Origin: Sphingobium bisphenolivorans
GTDB lineage: Bacteria > Pseudomonadota > Alphaproteobacteria > Sphingomonadales > Sphingomonadaceae
Length of the DNA: 41,269 nucleotides
Assembly (NCBI RefSeq): GCF_000412635.1
Contig: NZ_ASTG01000012.1
Coordinates: forward strand, 1-41,269
Reading direction: 5' to 3'
Shown here: one piece after another, positions 32,380 through 39,421 of the stretch
Numbering within the stretch: the stretch's first letter is position 1
How the letters are laid out: every line of letters starts with the position of its first letter
Notes under the pieces: model-generated
The model's input: only the letters and a program-made list of their open reading frames with translations
Told to the model about the DNA's origin: nothing
Database searches by the model: none
Made by a program: the position numbers and the translations under genes

Positions 32380-33210
32380 GTGCGTGCGGCGATATTCCAG
32401 ATGACGAGCGGGATCGATCCCGCCGTTAACGCCGCCGCCATGACGGAGGTGGCCGCGCGCGCAAAAGGGGAAGGCGCGGACATCCTCTTCACGCCGGAGA
32501 TGGCGGGCTATCTCGACCGGGATCGTGGCCGGGCGGCGGCTACCTTGCGGCGGGAAGCCGATGACCCGGTGCTGGCGCAGGTGCGGGACGCGGCGGCGAA
32601 GCACGGGCTATGGGTGCATCTCGGCTCGATCCCGCTCAAGGAGGAGCGGTCGGACGGGCGCTGGGCCAATCGCAGCTTCATGATCGACGACAGCGGCGAA
32701 ATCCGTGCTCGGTATGACAAGATTCATCTGTTCGATGTCGATCTCGCCACCGGCGAAAGCTGGCGCGAGTCATCGGTCTATGGGCCGGGCGAGCAGCTGG
32801 TCGCGGTCGACACGCCCTGGGGCCGCATGGGTCTGTCCGTCTGCTATGACATGCGTTTCCCCGATCTCTATCGCGCGCTTACCAACGCCGGCGCGAAGAT
32901 CCTGCTGATGCCTGCCGCCTTCACCGTGCCCACGGGTGAGGCGCATTGGCACGTACTGCTCCGCGCGCGGGCGATCGAGGCGGGGTGCTTCGTCATCGCG
33001 GCGGCGCAGACCGGGCATCATGCCGACGGGCGTACCACCTACGGCCACAGTCTGATCGTCGGTCCCTGGGGGGAAGTGCTGCTCGACATGGGAGGCGAGG
33101 CCGGTCTTGCTCTTGCGGAACTGGACCTCTCCAGCATAGAGGACGTGCGCCAGCGCGTTCCCGCGCTCGCCAACCGGCGTATTCTGCCCATGGATGTGAC
33201 AGTGTCGTGA
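32380..33210 (+). CDS. Carbon-nitrogen hydrolase (nitrilase superfamily, Nit1-like amidase)
   Basis: A 276-residue nitrilase-superfamily amidase. The catalytic triad is readable: Glu40 (TPEMAGY), Lys114 (YDKIHLFDVD) and Cys155 (GLSVCYDMRFPDLYR). The KIHLFDVDL block is typical of Nit1-type enzymes, which hydrolyse deaminated glutathione as a metabolite repair step. The neighbouring grxC fits a glutathione link but does not prove it. A GTG start at 32380 is used, four bases after the grxC stop; no ATG is available before the conserved VRAAIFQM opening. Its TGA overlaps the next GTG start. Confidence 0.9.
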   Translation: MRAAIFQMTSGIDPAVNAAAMTEVAARAKGEGADILFTPEMAGYLDRDRGRAAATLRREADDPVLAQVRDAAAKHGLWVHLGSIPLKEERSDGRWANRSFMIDDSGEIRARYDKIHLFDVDLATGESWRESSVYGPGEQLVAVDTPWGRMGLSVCYDMRFPDLYRALTNAGAKILLMPAAFTVPTGEAHWHVLLRARAIEAGCFVIAAAQTGHHADGRTTYGHSLIVGPWGEVLLDMGGEAGLALAELDLSSIEDVRQRVPALANRRILPMDVTVS

Positions 33211-33683
33211 TCGTATTCGACCTTAAATGCGAAGCGCAAGGCCATGTGTTCGAGGCATGGTTCGGCTCCGGCGCCGACTATGAAGACCAGAAAGCGCGCG
33301 GCCTGCTGGCCTGCCCGATGTGCGGCGACGTGCAGGTGGGCAAGGCGCTGATGGCGCCGGCCGTCTCGCCCAAGGGGAACAGCCGCCCATCCGCGCCCGC
33401 AACTGCTCCCGAAGCGTCGGCGCCGATCGTCATGCCCGGCGACGAGACACGGATGCGCGCTCTGGTAGAGGCGATGGCGCAGGCGCAGGCCAAGGTGCTG
33501 GAAGGATCGACCTGGGTCGGCCGCGACTTCGCCGATCAGGCGCGGGCCATGTATTATGGCGAGCAGGACCGCGCCAGCATCCACGGCGAAGTCGCGCCAG
33601 AGGAAGCCCGCGCCCTGCTTGCCGAAGGGGTGGACGTAGCACCCCTGCCATTCCCGGTCGTCCCGCCTACAGCGAAGAATTGA
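33207..33683 (+). CDS. DUF1178 family protein
   Basis: A 158-residue protein of unknown function. The N-terminal block [20 protein letters not shown] and the cysteine pair in LACPMCGD look like a small zinc ribbon; the C-terminal half has the family segment [16 protein letters not shown]. The GTG start overlaps the nitrilase TGA (GTGA), showing coupled translation. DUF1178 genes often follow a nitrilase gene in alphaproteobacteria. Confidence 0.9.
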   Translation: MIVFDLKCEAQGHVFEAWFGSGADYEDQKARGLLACPMCGDVQVGKALMAPAVSPKGNSRPSAPATAPEASAPIVMPGDETRMRALVEAMAQAQAKVLEGSTWVGRDFADQARAMYYGEQDRASIHGEVAPEEARALLAEGVDVAPLPFPVVPPTAKN

Positions 33684-33708
33684 CCAGGGGCCTCTCCCGC
33701 AATAGAGC
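33680..33708 (+). promoter_or_regulatory. Putative tRNA-Arg promoter
   Basis: TTGACC (-35, starting at the last base before the DUF1178 stop codon), a 17-base spacer and TAGAGC (-10), ending ten bases before the mature tRNA. The arrangement matches the tRNA-Trp and rplU promoters. Confidence 0.5.
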
Positions 33709-33717
33709 CTGTAGCGC

Positions 33718-33794
33718 GCGCCCATAGCTCAGCAGGATAGAGCGTCGGATTCCTAATCCGAAGGCCACAGGTTCGAATCCTGTTGGGCGCACCA
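33718..33794 (+). tRNA. tRNA-Arg (anticodon CCT)
   Basis: A 77-base cloverleaf with acceptor arms GCGCCCA and TGGGCGC, discriminator A and encoded CCA. The anticodon loop TTCCTAA carries CCT, and the T loop is TTCGAAT. It marks the left border of the recombinase-bearing region. No second copy of its 3' end was seen in the window. Confidence 0.96.
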
Positions 33795-33846
33795 CGCATT
33801 TTCACATTGCGAGGCCTATTGGGCATGGTCTCGGCGTGACCTCCAG

Positions 33847-33868
33847 AATGGCGCAGTTCCGCGCCATT
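33847..33868. repeat. Perfect 8-bp inverted repeat between tRNA-Arg and the recombinase
   Basis: AATGGCGC and GCGCCATT around AGTTCC. It lies 52 bases after the tRNA and upstream (on the plus strand) of the nested repeats at 33891-33969. It could be a recombinase binding site or a transcription barrier. Confidence 0.5.
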
Positions 33869-33890
33869 TCGCCGAGGCGGTGACGAACCG

Positions 33891-33969
33891 GGTGCCACTG
33901 AGACGCACCTTTCGGCCCCAGAACCATAAAAAAGGCCCCGCGTCTCACGGGGCCTCTTCGAGTGGCACC
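33891..33969 (-). terminator. Recombinase-module terminator within nested inverted repeats
   Basis: Core hairpin GGCCCCG/CGGGGCC (33934-33940 and 33948-33954), followed on the minus strand by six T residues, 31 bases after the recombinase stop. Its seven-base loop CGTCTCA is the exact complement of TGAGACG at 33899-33905, and an outer 9-bp pair GGTGCCACT/AGTGGCACC (33891-33899 and 33961-33969) encloses the whole. Confidence 0.75.
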
Positions 33970-33985
33970 GGGTTTTGTGAGCGGC

Positions 33986-35647
33986 CTATCGAAAGCCGAG
34001 TGCCTTGCGCTGATCTTTCCAGTCGAGCGGAATTGCAGCATGCTTCATGAGACGCCTGGGCGTTAGCGATGGCGGCTGCCGGCCTTCCAGGATGGCCGTG
34101 ATGATGTCGGGAGCGAGAAATGCCAGGCGGGCGACCCGTTCGGCCGTCCGATCGTTCGTGACGGAAGTTTGCGCGAAAAGCTGCAGCCGAGCCGCTTCGG
34201 CTTTGCGGATCAGAGCGACCAACTCCAGATCGAGGTTCGGCTTTCGCTCTTCGTGCGATCGCAGTACGAGCTTGAGATTGCGCCCGCGCTTATCAGGCGC
34301 CGTTTCGATGAGGAGCGGCAGGCGGGCGCCATCATCTTCGGCAATCGGCGGCGCGCCATCCAGCAACGCAACAAGACGTCGGCGGCTGATCGAGGCTTCG
34401 ATTCCGTCAGGGCGGACAATGATCGCAAGATCGAGAGCTTGAAGCGACTGCCGAACTTCATTCTTCCGTCCGCCTTGCATCGCTGACCCAAGCGCTGGAC
34501 CAGCATCGATCCGCCGACGTGTGCTCTGCGCATCAACCTCTGGCAGCGCCATAATGGTTCGCTGATCGGCAATGAGCGAGGCGGCTGCATCGATAGTGGC
34601 CTGTTCCAGCTCGGCGGCAGGCAGCCGCAGGGCGGGAGCCTTGATCGTCGCGTCATCAACCACCGCTGTCATGCTGGAGACATAATAGCGATAGCGACGC
34701 TTCTGCTTCACGGCATGGCTGGGCGACATCGGCCGATCCACATGATCGCGGATCATGCCGGTCAGCAGGCTGCGATGCTCACTATTGCCGCGCTCACGGC
34801 GGACGCCGATCGCCCCCGCGCGTTTCGCCTGCACCGCATCCCAAAGCGCTTGATCAATGATCGGCGGATGCTCGCCGTCATAGACCCGGTCGCAATGACG
34901 GATCTTTCCGATGTACATCGGGTTGGCGAGCAGATGATGAAGAGGACCGCGCACGAAGGGCTGTCCGCCGCGCACCGAACCGTCGCGCATTGTTTGCCGC
35001 TTGGTGACGATGCCCTCAGTCTTCAGCTCCTCCATCAGCGCCATGACCGATGGTACCGCCAGATAGCGCTGGAAGATATGCTCTACGATCTTGGCTTCTT
35101 TGACATTGGGCACGAGTTTCCGATCGACAACATCATAGCCCAGCGGCACGGGGCCACCCATCCAAATGCCTCTGGCCTTCGACTGGGCGATCTTGTCTCT
35201 GATACGCTCGGCAATTACCTCACGCTCGAACTGGGCAAAACTGAGCAGAACATTGAGCGTTAGTCGTCCCATGCTGGTGGTGGTGTTGAACTGCTGGGTG
35301 ACCGATACGAACGACGCGCCAGCCGCGTCGAACACGTCGACGATGCGGGCAAAGTCGTTGAGGCTGCGGGTCAGGCGATCGACCTTATAGACGATGACGA
35401 TATCGACCTTGCCCTCGCGCAGGTCGGCGAGCAACCGGGCGAGGGCGGGGCGCTCCATGCTGCCGCCGGAGAAGCCGCCATCATCGTAGAGGGTGGGGTG
35501 CAGTATCCAGCCTTCACTCTTCTGACTCTGTATATAGGCGGCGCAAGCCTCGCGCTGCGCGTCGAGACTATCAAATGCTTGGTCCAGTCCCTCCTCGGTC
35601 GATTTACGGGTGTAGATGGCGCAGCGCAGCCGTTTTTTCTGGGTCAT
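33986..35647 (-). CDS. Large serine recombinase (resolvase/invertase family)
   Basis: A 553-residue site-specific serine recombinase. The catalytic domain has Ser16 in YTRKST, the YKVDRLTRSLNDF arginine motif and the FAQFEREV helix. The recombinase domain (about 170-290) follows, with GGPVPLGYDVVDRKLVPN and LLANPMYIGKIRH. The usual zinc-ribbon cysteines are absent: the block reads LLTGMIRDHVDRPMSPSH then YRYYVSS. The C-terminus ends HAAIPLDWKDQRKALGFR, so the protein looks complete. Its ATG overlaps the DUF2924 stop by four bases. It probably moves or excises the element it lies in. Confidence 0.93.
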   Translation of the reverse strand: MTQKKRLRCAIYTRKSTEEGLDQAFDSLDAQREACAAYIQSQKSEGWILHPTLYDDGGFSGGSMERPALARLLADLREGKVDIVIVYKVDRLTRSLNDFARIVDVFDAAGASFVSVTQQFNTTTSMGRLTLNVLLSFAQFEREVIAERIRDKIAQSKARGIWMGGPVPLGYDVVDRKLVPNVKEAKIVEHIFQRYLAVPSVMALMEELKTEGIVTKRQTMRDGSVRGGQPFVRGPLHHLLANPMYIGKIRHCDRVYDGEHPPIIDQALWDAVQAKRAGAIGVRRERGNSEHRSLLTGMIRDHVDRPMSPSHAVKQKRRYRYYVSSMTAVVDDATIKAPALRLPAAELEQATIDAAASLIADQRTIMALPEVDAQSTRRRIDAGPALGSAMQGGRKNEVRQSLQALDLAIIVRPDGIEASISRRRLVALLDGAPPIAEDDGARLPLLIETAPDKRGRNLKLVLRSHEERKPNLDLELVALIRKAEAARLQLFAQTSVTNDRTAERVARLAFLAPDIITAILEGRQPPSLTPRRLMKHAAIPLDWKDQRKALGFR

Positions 35648-36045
35648 GGCTTCACCCCGAAGAAACGAGGCCCAGACCAGTGCGCGCCGGTGATGTGCCG
35701 GGCGACAGCGGAGAGGGAAGCGAAGCTCTTGCCCTTATAGGTGCAGCGGCCCTTCTCCTCCGTCAGCACATGATGGCTGGTCCCGCCCCATTCACGCACG
35801 AGCTGCGTGCCCGGCGCAAGCTTGGGCGCGGGAGCAGCCCGCGCCACTCCCGCACCCGCAAGTTGCTCGCGCACCCGTTCGGCCAGTCCCCCATGCGCGG
35901 CGCATTGCAGATCATGCGCCAGCGCTCGGGCGAGCAGGCTGGCGGCGATTCGTGGCGGTTTTACCCCATGCGCCTTGTGCCACTCAGCCTTGACCTGCGT
36001 CGGTTTCATCGCCGCCAGGGCAGCGATCCGCGCTTCCAGCTTCAT
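35644..36045 (-). CDS. DUF2924 domain protein
   Basis: A 133-residue protein of a family mostly found beside serine recombinases in alphaproteobacteria. Recognisable blocks are the N-terminal helices ARIAALAAMKPTQVKAEW, the GTQLVREWGGTSHHVLT strand pair, and YKGKSFASLSAVARHITG followed by GPRFFGV near the end. It overlaps DUF3489 by one base and the recombinase by four, so all three are translationally coupled. Function not established; a DNA-binding or recombination-directing partner is an inference from context. Confidence 0.88.
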   Translation of the reverse strand: MKLEARIAALAAMKPTQVKAEWHKAHGVKPPRIAASLLARALAHDLQCAAHGGLAERVREQLAGAGVARAAPAPKLAPGTQLVREWGGTSHHVLTEEKGRCTYKGKSFASLSAVARHITGAHWSGPRFFGVKP

Positions 36046-36686
36046 CAGGCTTGGCTCCCCAGATGATAGCAGCTGACCTCGCCGCGCTTGTGCTTGTCGA
36101 TCGTATGACCCTTCTTGCGCAAGCCGGTGAGCGCGGCCCGGGTCGTGTGGGGCAGCCAGTTGGTGGCGCTGGTCAGTTCATCGAGGGTGGCGCCGCGGTC
36201 CCGCCGCAGCATGTCGAGCACAAGGGCGCTCTTGGTGTGGGCCGCGGGGAGCTGTGGAGCGGCGTTCGGCGGTTCGGTGGGGTTGTCGCCAGTGGCCGCT
36301 TCGTTCCCTGTGCTTGGAGTTGGGGCAGGGTCTTCATGTTCCTCCGCGTCGGCGGCGGCCGAGGCGTCGGTTGTCATTTCTGGCGAGGTCAATTCCGGTG
36401 CGGGTGTTTCCGGTTCCTCCGGTTCGACCGCGATGGCGGCGCGGCCGGCGTCGGTGATCACGACCCCGATCAAGCGTTTGCCCTCCGTGCGCCAGGCATC
36501 GGCGCCCGAGGGGAGCGCAACCTCTTCCGCGAGCCCCCGGCGGATGAGCTGCTCGACGACCTTGCGAATGCGAGCGGGCCCATCGCCCAGCGTGTCGGGC
36601 GGCGGCAGCAGGCTGCCATTCTCCCGCTGGGCGGCGGTGGCGAGCAGGACGAGCTGGATGTCGGTGAGGCGGACAAGGCTGTTCAT
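36045..36686 (-). CDS. DUF3489 domain protein
   Basis: A 213-residue protein. The N-terminal part (1-80) looks like a winged-helix fold (LTDIQLVLLATAAQR then RKVVEQLIRRGLAEEV). An acidic Pro/Ala/Glu-rich linker follows (about 90-150), then a C-terminal helix-turn-helix (KSALVLDMLRRDRGATLDEL, TRAALTGLRKKGHTI). The ATG at 36686 is chosen because GGAG lies seven bases upstream; the frame is open to 36875 across a structured leader. First gene of the coupled DUF3489-DUF2924-recombinase set. A regulator or DNA-bridging protein is likely by fold. Confidence 0.85.
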   Translation of the reverse strand: MNSLVRLTDIQLVLLATAAQRENGSLLPPPDTLGDGPARIRKVVEQLIRRGLAEEVALPSGADAWRTEGKRLIGVVITDAGRAAIAVEPEEPETPAPELTSPEMTTDASAAADAEEHEDPAPTPSTGNEAATGDNPTEPPNAAPQLPAAHTKSALVLDMLRRDRGATLDELTSATNWLPHTTRAALTGLRKKGHTIDKHKRGEVSCYHLGSQA

Positions 36687-36703
36687 GGGTGGTCTCCGGT
36701 TGA

Positions 36704-36763
36704 GGAGCGGCGGCATTGCCGCTCCCACCACCCAAAGCCCCGTGGCCTGGCAGCTCCCGGGGC
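36704..36763 (-). promoter_or_regulatory. Two-hairpin structured leader of the DUF3489 gene
   Basis: Hairpin 1 is a perfect 8-bp stem GGAGCGGC/GCCGCTCC (36704-36711 and 36718-36725) with a six-base loop. Hairpin 2 is GCCCCG/CGGGGC (36737-36742 and 36758-36763). Both would lie in the transcript 18-77 bases before the ATG. The region is G+C-rich and may control translation; it could also be a recombination site. Confidence 0.45.
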
Positions 36764-36877
36764 AGCGGCCTCGTTCTCGGCCGCGTCGTCCTGCACACAG
36801 CGTTCGCTCCGTTCGGCAGCGAAGTCGAGTGGAAAGAGAGCGGTGTCGAGACATTCTCCGCGCCGATGGGAACACGG

Positions 36878-37201
36878 CTAGGGAAGGGGGAGACCCTGAG
36901 GATAGGTTTCGCGGAACGGCAGATACTTGGACGCCGGGTCCATGCTAAGATGCGCGAACCATTGGCCGCCCGTGCCATGGCGCGCCACGATGGCGAGCCA
37001 GGACGCGGGATCATCGAACCGCTCATGCAGCGCCCAGTGGCAGCGGCGGCAAATCGCATAGGTGGCGAGCGGATCGCCATAATCCTCGTTGTGCATCCAC
37101 ACGCGGTTGGTCGTGCCCGGCTGCTCGCGCGGATAAAAGCCGCACACCGAGCAGCTAGTGGGCCGATCCAGCGTGCCGGCGTTCAACGCCGCGCGCTGCA
37201 C
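36878..37201 (-). CDS. HNH-like zinc-binding protein, probably 5'-truncated
   Basis: Starting at a GTG at 37201 the product is 107 residues. It has CSVC (17-20), MHNEDYGDP around His37, and CRRCHWALHE (51-60). The C-x2-C, H-x-EDY-x-x-P, C-x2-CH, LH order resembles small HNH/zinc-ribbon proteins of phages and mobile elements. The frame is open to an ATG at 37330, but that extension reads antisense through an apparent TonB-receptor remnant (37255-37374), so the native 5' end was probably lost or replaced at about 37240. It is upstream of the recombinase set on the same strand. Confidence 0.6.
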   Translation of the reverse strand: MQRAALNAGTLDRPTSCSVCGFYPREQPGTTNRVWMHNEDYGDPLATYAICRRCHWALHERFDDPASWLAIVARHGTGGQWFAHLSMDPASKYLPFRETYPQGLPLP

Positions 37202-37254
37202 CGGCAGGGTCGCGAGCCGCTGCTCCGGGCGGCGATGCCGCAGAGGCTGTAAAG

Positions 37255-37374
37255 CGATGGCTGATCGTCGCCGACGACAATGATGAACCGCGCTCACGCG
37301 GTGTCGAACTGGACGTGGTCGGCAACCCATTCAAGGGCTTGAGCGTGATCGGGAATCTCGCCTATGTCGATGCT
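37255..37374 (+). pseudogene. Remnant of a TonB-dependent receptor
   Basis: About 40 codons in one frame read RSRGVELDVVGNPFKGLSVI then GNLAYVDA. This matches the beta-barrel segment near the C-terminal third of TonB-dependent siderophore receptors (RSRGxELD...G...YxYTDA). Homology stops at about 37374, with unrelated sequence to a stop at about 37480; the upstream side joins the HNH-like gene region. It is a fragment without start or flanking barrel and is best read as a scar at the element border. Confidence 0.5.
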
Positions 37375-37593
37375 GTCAACCGCTCAGCGGCGCTGGCCTC
37401 GGTGGCGCTGCTCGCCACCAAACATTCAGTGTTCAGTAAGCAGATTAGTTCGACGCCGAAGACGTCCGGCTCCCTTTAGTTCAATTTCACAATCAAGCAG
37501 GGTCCAGTGGCCAGGGTCGGCTTCAGCAAAGACCGAAAAAGCCAGGGGCAAGGAGGCGCGCAGGCCCGACTGGCGGCGGCGACAAGGAGGCAG
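37375..37593. other. Non-coding junction sequence
   Basis: No gene is supported here. The sequence follows the receptor remnant and precedes the stop codon of the dehydrogenase gene. The short frames present have no ribosome-binding site or recognisable motif. It may be debris from the insertion. Confidence 0.5.
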
Positions 37594-38604
37594 CTACGCC
37601 AGTCGCTCTGTGCCGATCGGATGAAGGGCTCTCCCACATGCCTCGAAATTGGTGACATTCTCGATGGTCACATCCGCGATCGCTTCAAGCGCTTCCTGTG
37701 TGAAGAAACCTTGATGGCCGGTGATCAGCACATTGGGGAAAGTCAGTAGTCGCGCAAATACGTCGTCCTGAAGCATTTGCCCTGACAGATCCCTGAAGAA
37801 CAGATCTCCTTCTTCTTCGTAGACATCGAGACCAAGCGCACCAATCTTGCCGGCCTTTAAAGCCTCGATCAGCGCTCGCGTGTCTACTACCCCGCCTCTA
37901 CTGGTGTTTATGAGCATCACGCCGTCCCGCATGCGAGCAATCGCTGCTTTATCAACCATGTGATGGGTCTCAGGTGTTAGCGGGCAATGCAAGCTGACGA
38001 TGTCCGAAGTTGCAAGAAGATCGCCGAGCGGGATGTACTCCAGCCCCGTGCCTGCCAGCAAGGGGTTGGGAAACGGGTCGTACGCCATGACCTTGCAGCC
38101 GAAACCTGAGAGGATCTTGGCAAGCGCACAACCGATTTTACCGGTGCCGATGATCCCAATAGTCCGGCTGGCCAGATTGAAGCCGAGGAGTCCATCAAGT
38201 GCGAAATTACCTTCGCGAACGCGAACATAGGCGCGATGGATTTTTCGGTTCAGGCAAAGAATGAGCGCGAGCGTATGCTCCGCGATCGCCTCGGGAGAGT
38301 AGGCGGGAACACGTGCTACACAAATCCCTGCGTTCTCTGCGGCTTTCAAATCGACGTTATTAAAGCCTGCGCTGCGCAAGGCGACGAGACGCACGCCAAG
38401 GCGGGAGAGCGCTTCGATAACCTGCCCGTCAAGCCGGTCGTTGACGAAGCAACACACGGCCGCTGCCCCTGCAGCGAGTGGAACGGTTGGCAGGGTGAGG
38501 CTCGCCTCGAAAAACCTGAGATCGTGCGGATTTCCGGCCTTTGCATTGGCTGCCTCAAGGAATGTACGGTCATAAGACCGCGTACTGAAAACGGCGATAT
38601 CCAT
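37594..38604 (-). CDS. ldhA: 2-hydroxyacid dehydrogenase, D-lactate dehydrogenase-like
   Basis: A 336-residue NAD-dependent D-2-hydroxyacid dehydrogenase most like fermentative LdhA. The NAD-binding motif is GIIGTGKIG (about 150), the catalytic arginine is in INTSRGGVVDT, the acid residue in GLDVYEEEGDLFF, and the catalytic histidine in TGHQGFFTQEAL. LFFRDLSGQMLQDDVFARL is characteristic of the LdhA branch. The ATG at 38604 has GAGG eight bases upstream. It is divergent from a universal stress protein gene and probably makes D-lactate from pyruvate under low oxygen. Confidence 0.92.
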   Translation of the reverse strand: MDIAVFSTRSYDRTFLEAANAKAGNPHDLRFFEASLTLPTVPLAAGAAAVCCFVNDRLDGQVIEALSRLGVRLVALRSAGFNNVDLKAAENAGICVARVPAYSPEAIAEHTLALILCLNRKIHRAYVRVREGNFALDGLLGFNLASRTIGIIGTGKIGCALAKILSGFGCKVMAYDPFPNPLLAGTGLEYIPLGDLLATSDIVSLHCPLTPETHHMVDKAAIARMRDGVMLINTSRGGVVDTRALIEALKAGKIGALGLDVYEEEGDLFFRDLSGQMLQDDVFARLLTFPNVLITGHQGFFTQEALEAIADVTIENVTNFEACGRALHPIGTERLA

Positions 38605-38762
38605 CTTCGCTGCCTCTGGCCTTGCGCCCTTCACCAACCCTCACCTACGTAGAATACCGGAAAGACCCGCCTTCTCCTAATAGGGACAATTGCCGAAACT
38701 GGCTTACATTTTGGGGTGCGACCACTGTGCCATGTCTCAGCTTGACGAAGACTGAAAGACGA

Positions 38763-38816
38763 ATGAATTTGGCGACTGCGTTGATTGATCTATTGAAAGG
38801 CGAGTGCCATGTATAA
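38763..38816 (+). CDS. Possible 17-residue leader peptide overlapping the usp start
   Basis: An ATG at 38763 opens 17 codons (MNLATALIDLLKGECHV) ending in a TAA that lies inside the first codons of the stress protein gene, eight bases past its ATG start. Only a weak AAGACG precedes it. The overlap would allow translational coupling, but the sequence could be fortuitous. Confidence 0.3.
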   Translation: MNLATALIDLLKGECHV

Positions 38817-39258
38817 TCGGATTCTCATCTCAACGGACGGGTCAGATCTCGCACAAAAGGGTGTTGATCATGGCCTTGCCCTGGCGAAGGCCTTGGGGAT
38901 CGAAGTTACTATCATCACGGTAACCGAACGCTTCCCAGTATATTCAGGCGGCGCGAGCTATGATTTTGCTTGGAGTGGCGCCGCGCTGAGCGAATATACG
39001 GAAGGCCAGAAAATGGCGGCAGCCAGCATTCTTGCTGCCGCGAGGCAGTCTGCTGAACGTCTCGGAGTGGAGGCCGAAACGCTCCATGTTCCTGACGCAG
39101 AGATAGCCGAGGCAATTATTGCGGCTGCGCACAAACGTAATTGTGACCTCATCGTCATGGCTTCGCATGGGCGGAGGGGACTGGGGCGGTTAATGCTTGG
39201 CAGTAAGGCATCGGAGGTGGTGAACCACAGCGACATTCCCGTACTTATAGTGCGGTGA
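38809..39258 (+). CDS. Universal stress protein (UspA family), single domain
   Basis: A 149-residue Usp-fold protein. The N-terminal ILISTDGSD is the first nucleotide-contact strand, and the C-terminal ATP-binding loop is SHGRRGLGRLMLGSKASEVV (G-x2-G and GS), so ATP binding is likely. GAAAGGCGAG precedes the ATG. It is divergent from ldhA and close to a second Usp gene; such clusters are commonly induced by low oxygen or growth arrest. Confidence 0.93.
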   Translation: MYNRILISTDGSDLAQKGVDHGLALAKALGIEVTIITVTERFPVYSGGASYDFAWSGAALSEYTEGQKMAAASILAAARQSAERLGVEAETLHVPDAEIAEAIIAAAHKRNCDLIVMASHGRRGLGRLMLGSKASEVVNHSDIPVLIVR

Positions 39259-39421
39259 GCCCTTTGCTGGTTCGCCGCCCGACCGACGGTGTCATTTGCA
39301 CTAACAGGGGCGACGAGGCCATGTGATCGAGACCAGCGACTGTGGGGGGTTATCCCGGGAGGGCAGACTGGCGTCGGGAAATCGGTCTGTACAAAGGGTT
39401 TGTGTTATATCCTTCCCGCCA

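Noticed and set aside
33718..33794. tRNA-Arg 3' end as a duplicated att site
   Set aside because: No second copy of the tRNA 3' end was found in the window, and serine recombinases rarely use tRNA genes; the tRNA may just be a neighbour.
38781..38796. FNR-like box before the first usp gene
   Set aside because: TTGAT is present, but the second half-site does not match ATCAA at the required spacing, and it lies within 30 bases of the start codon.
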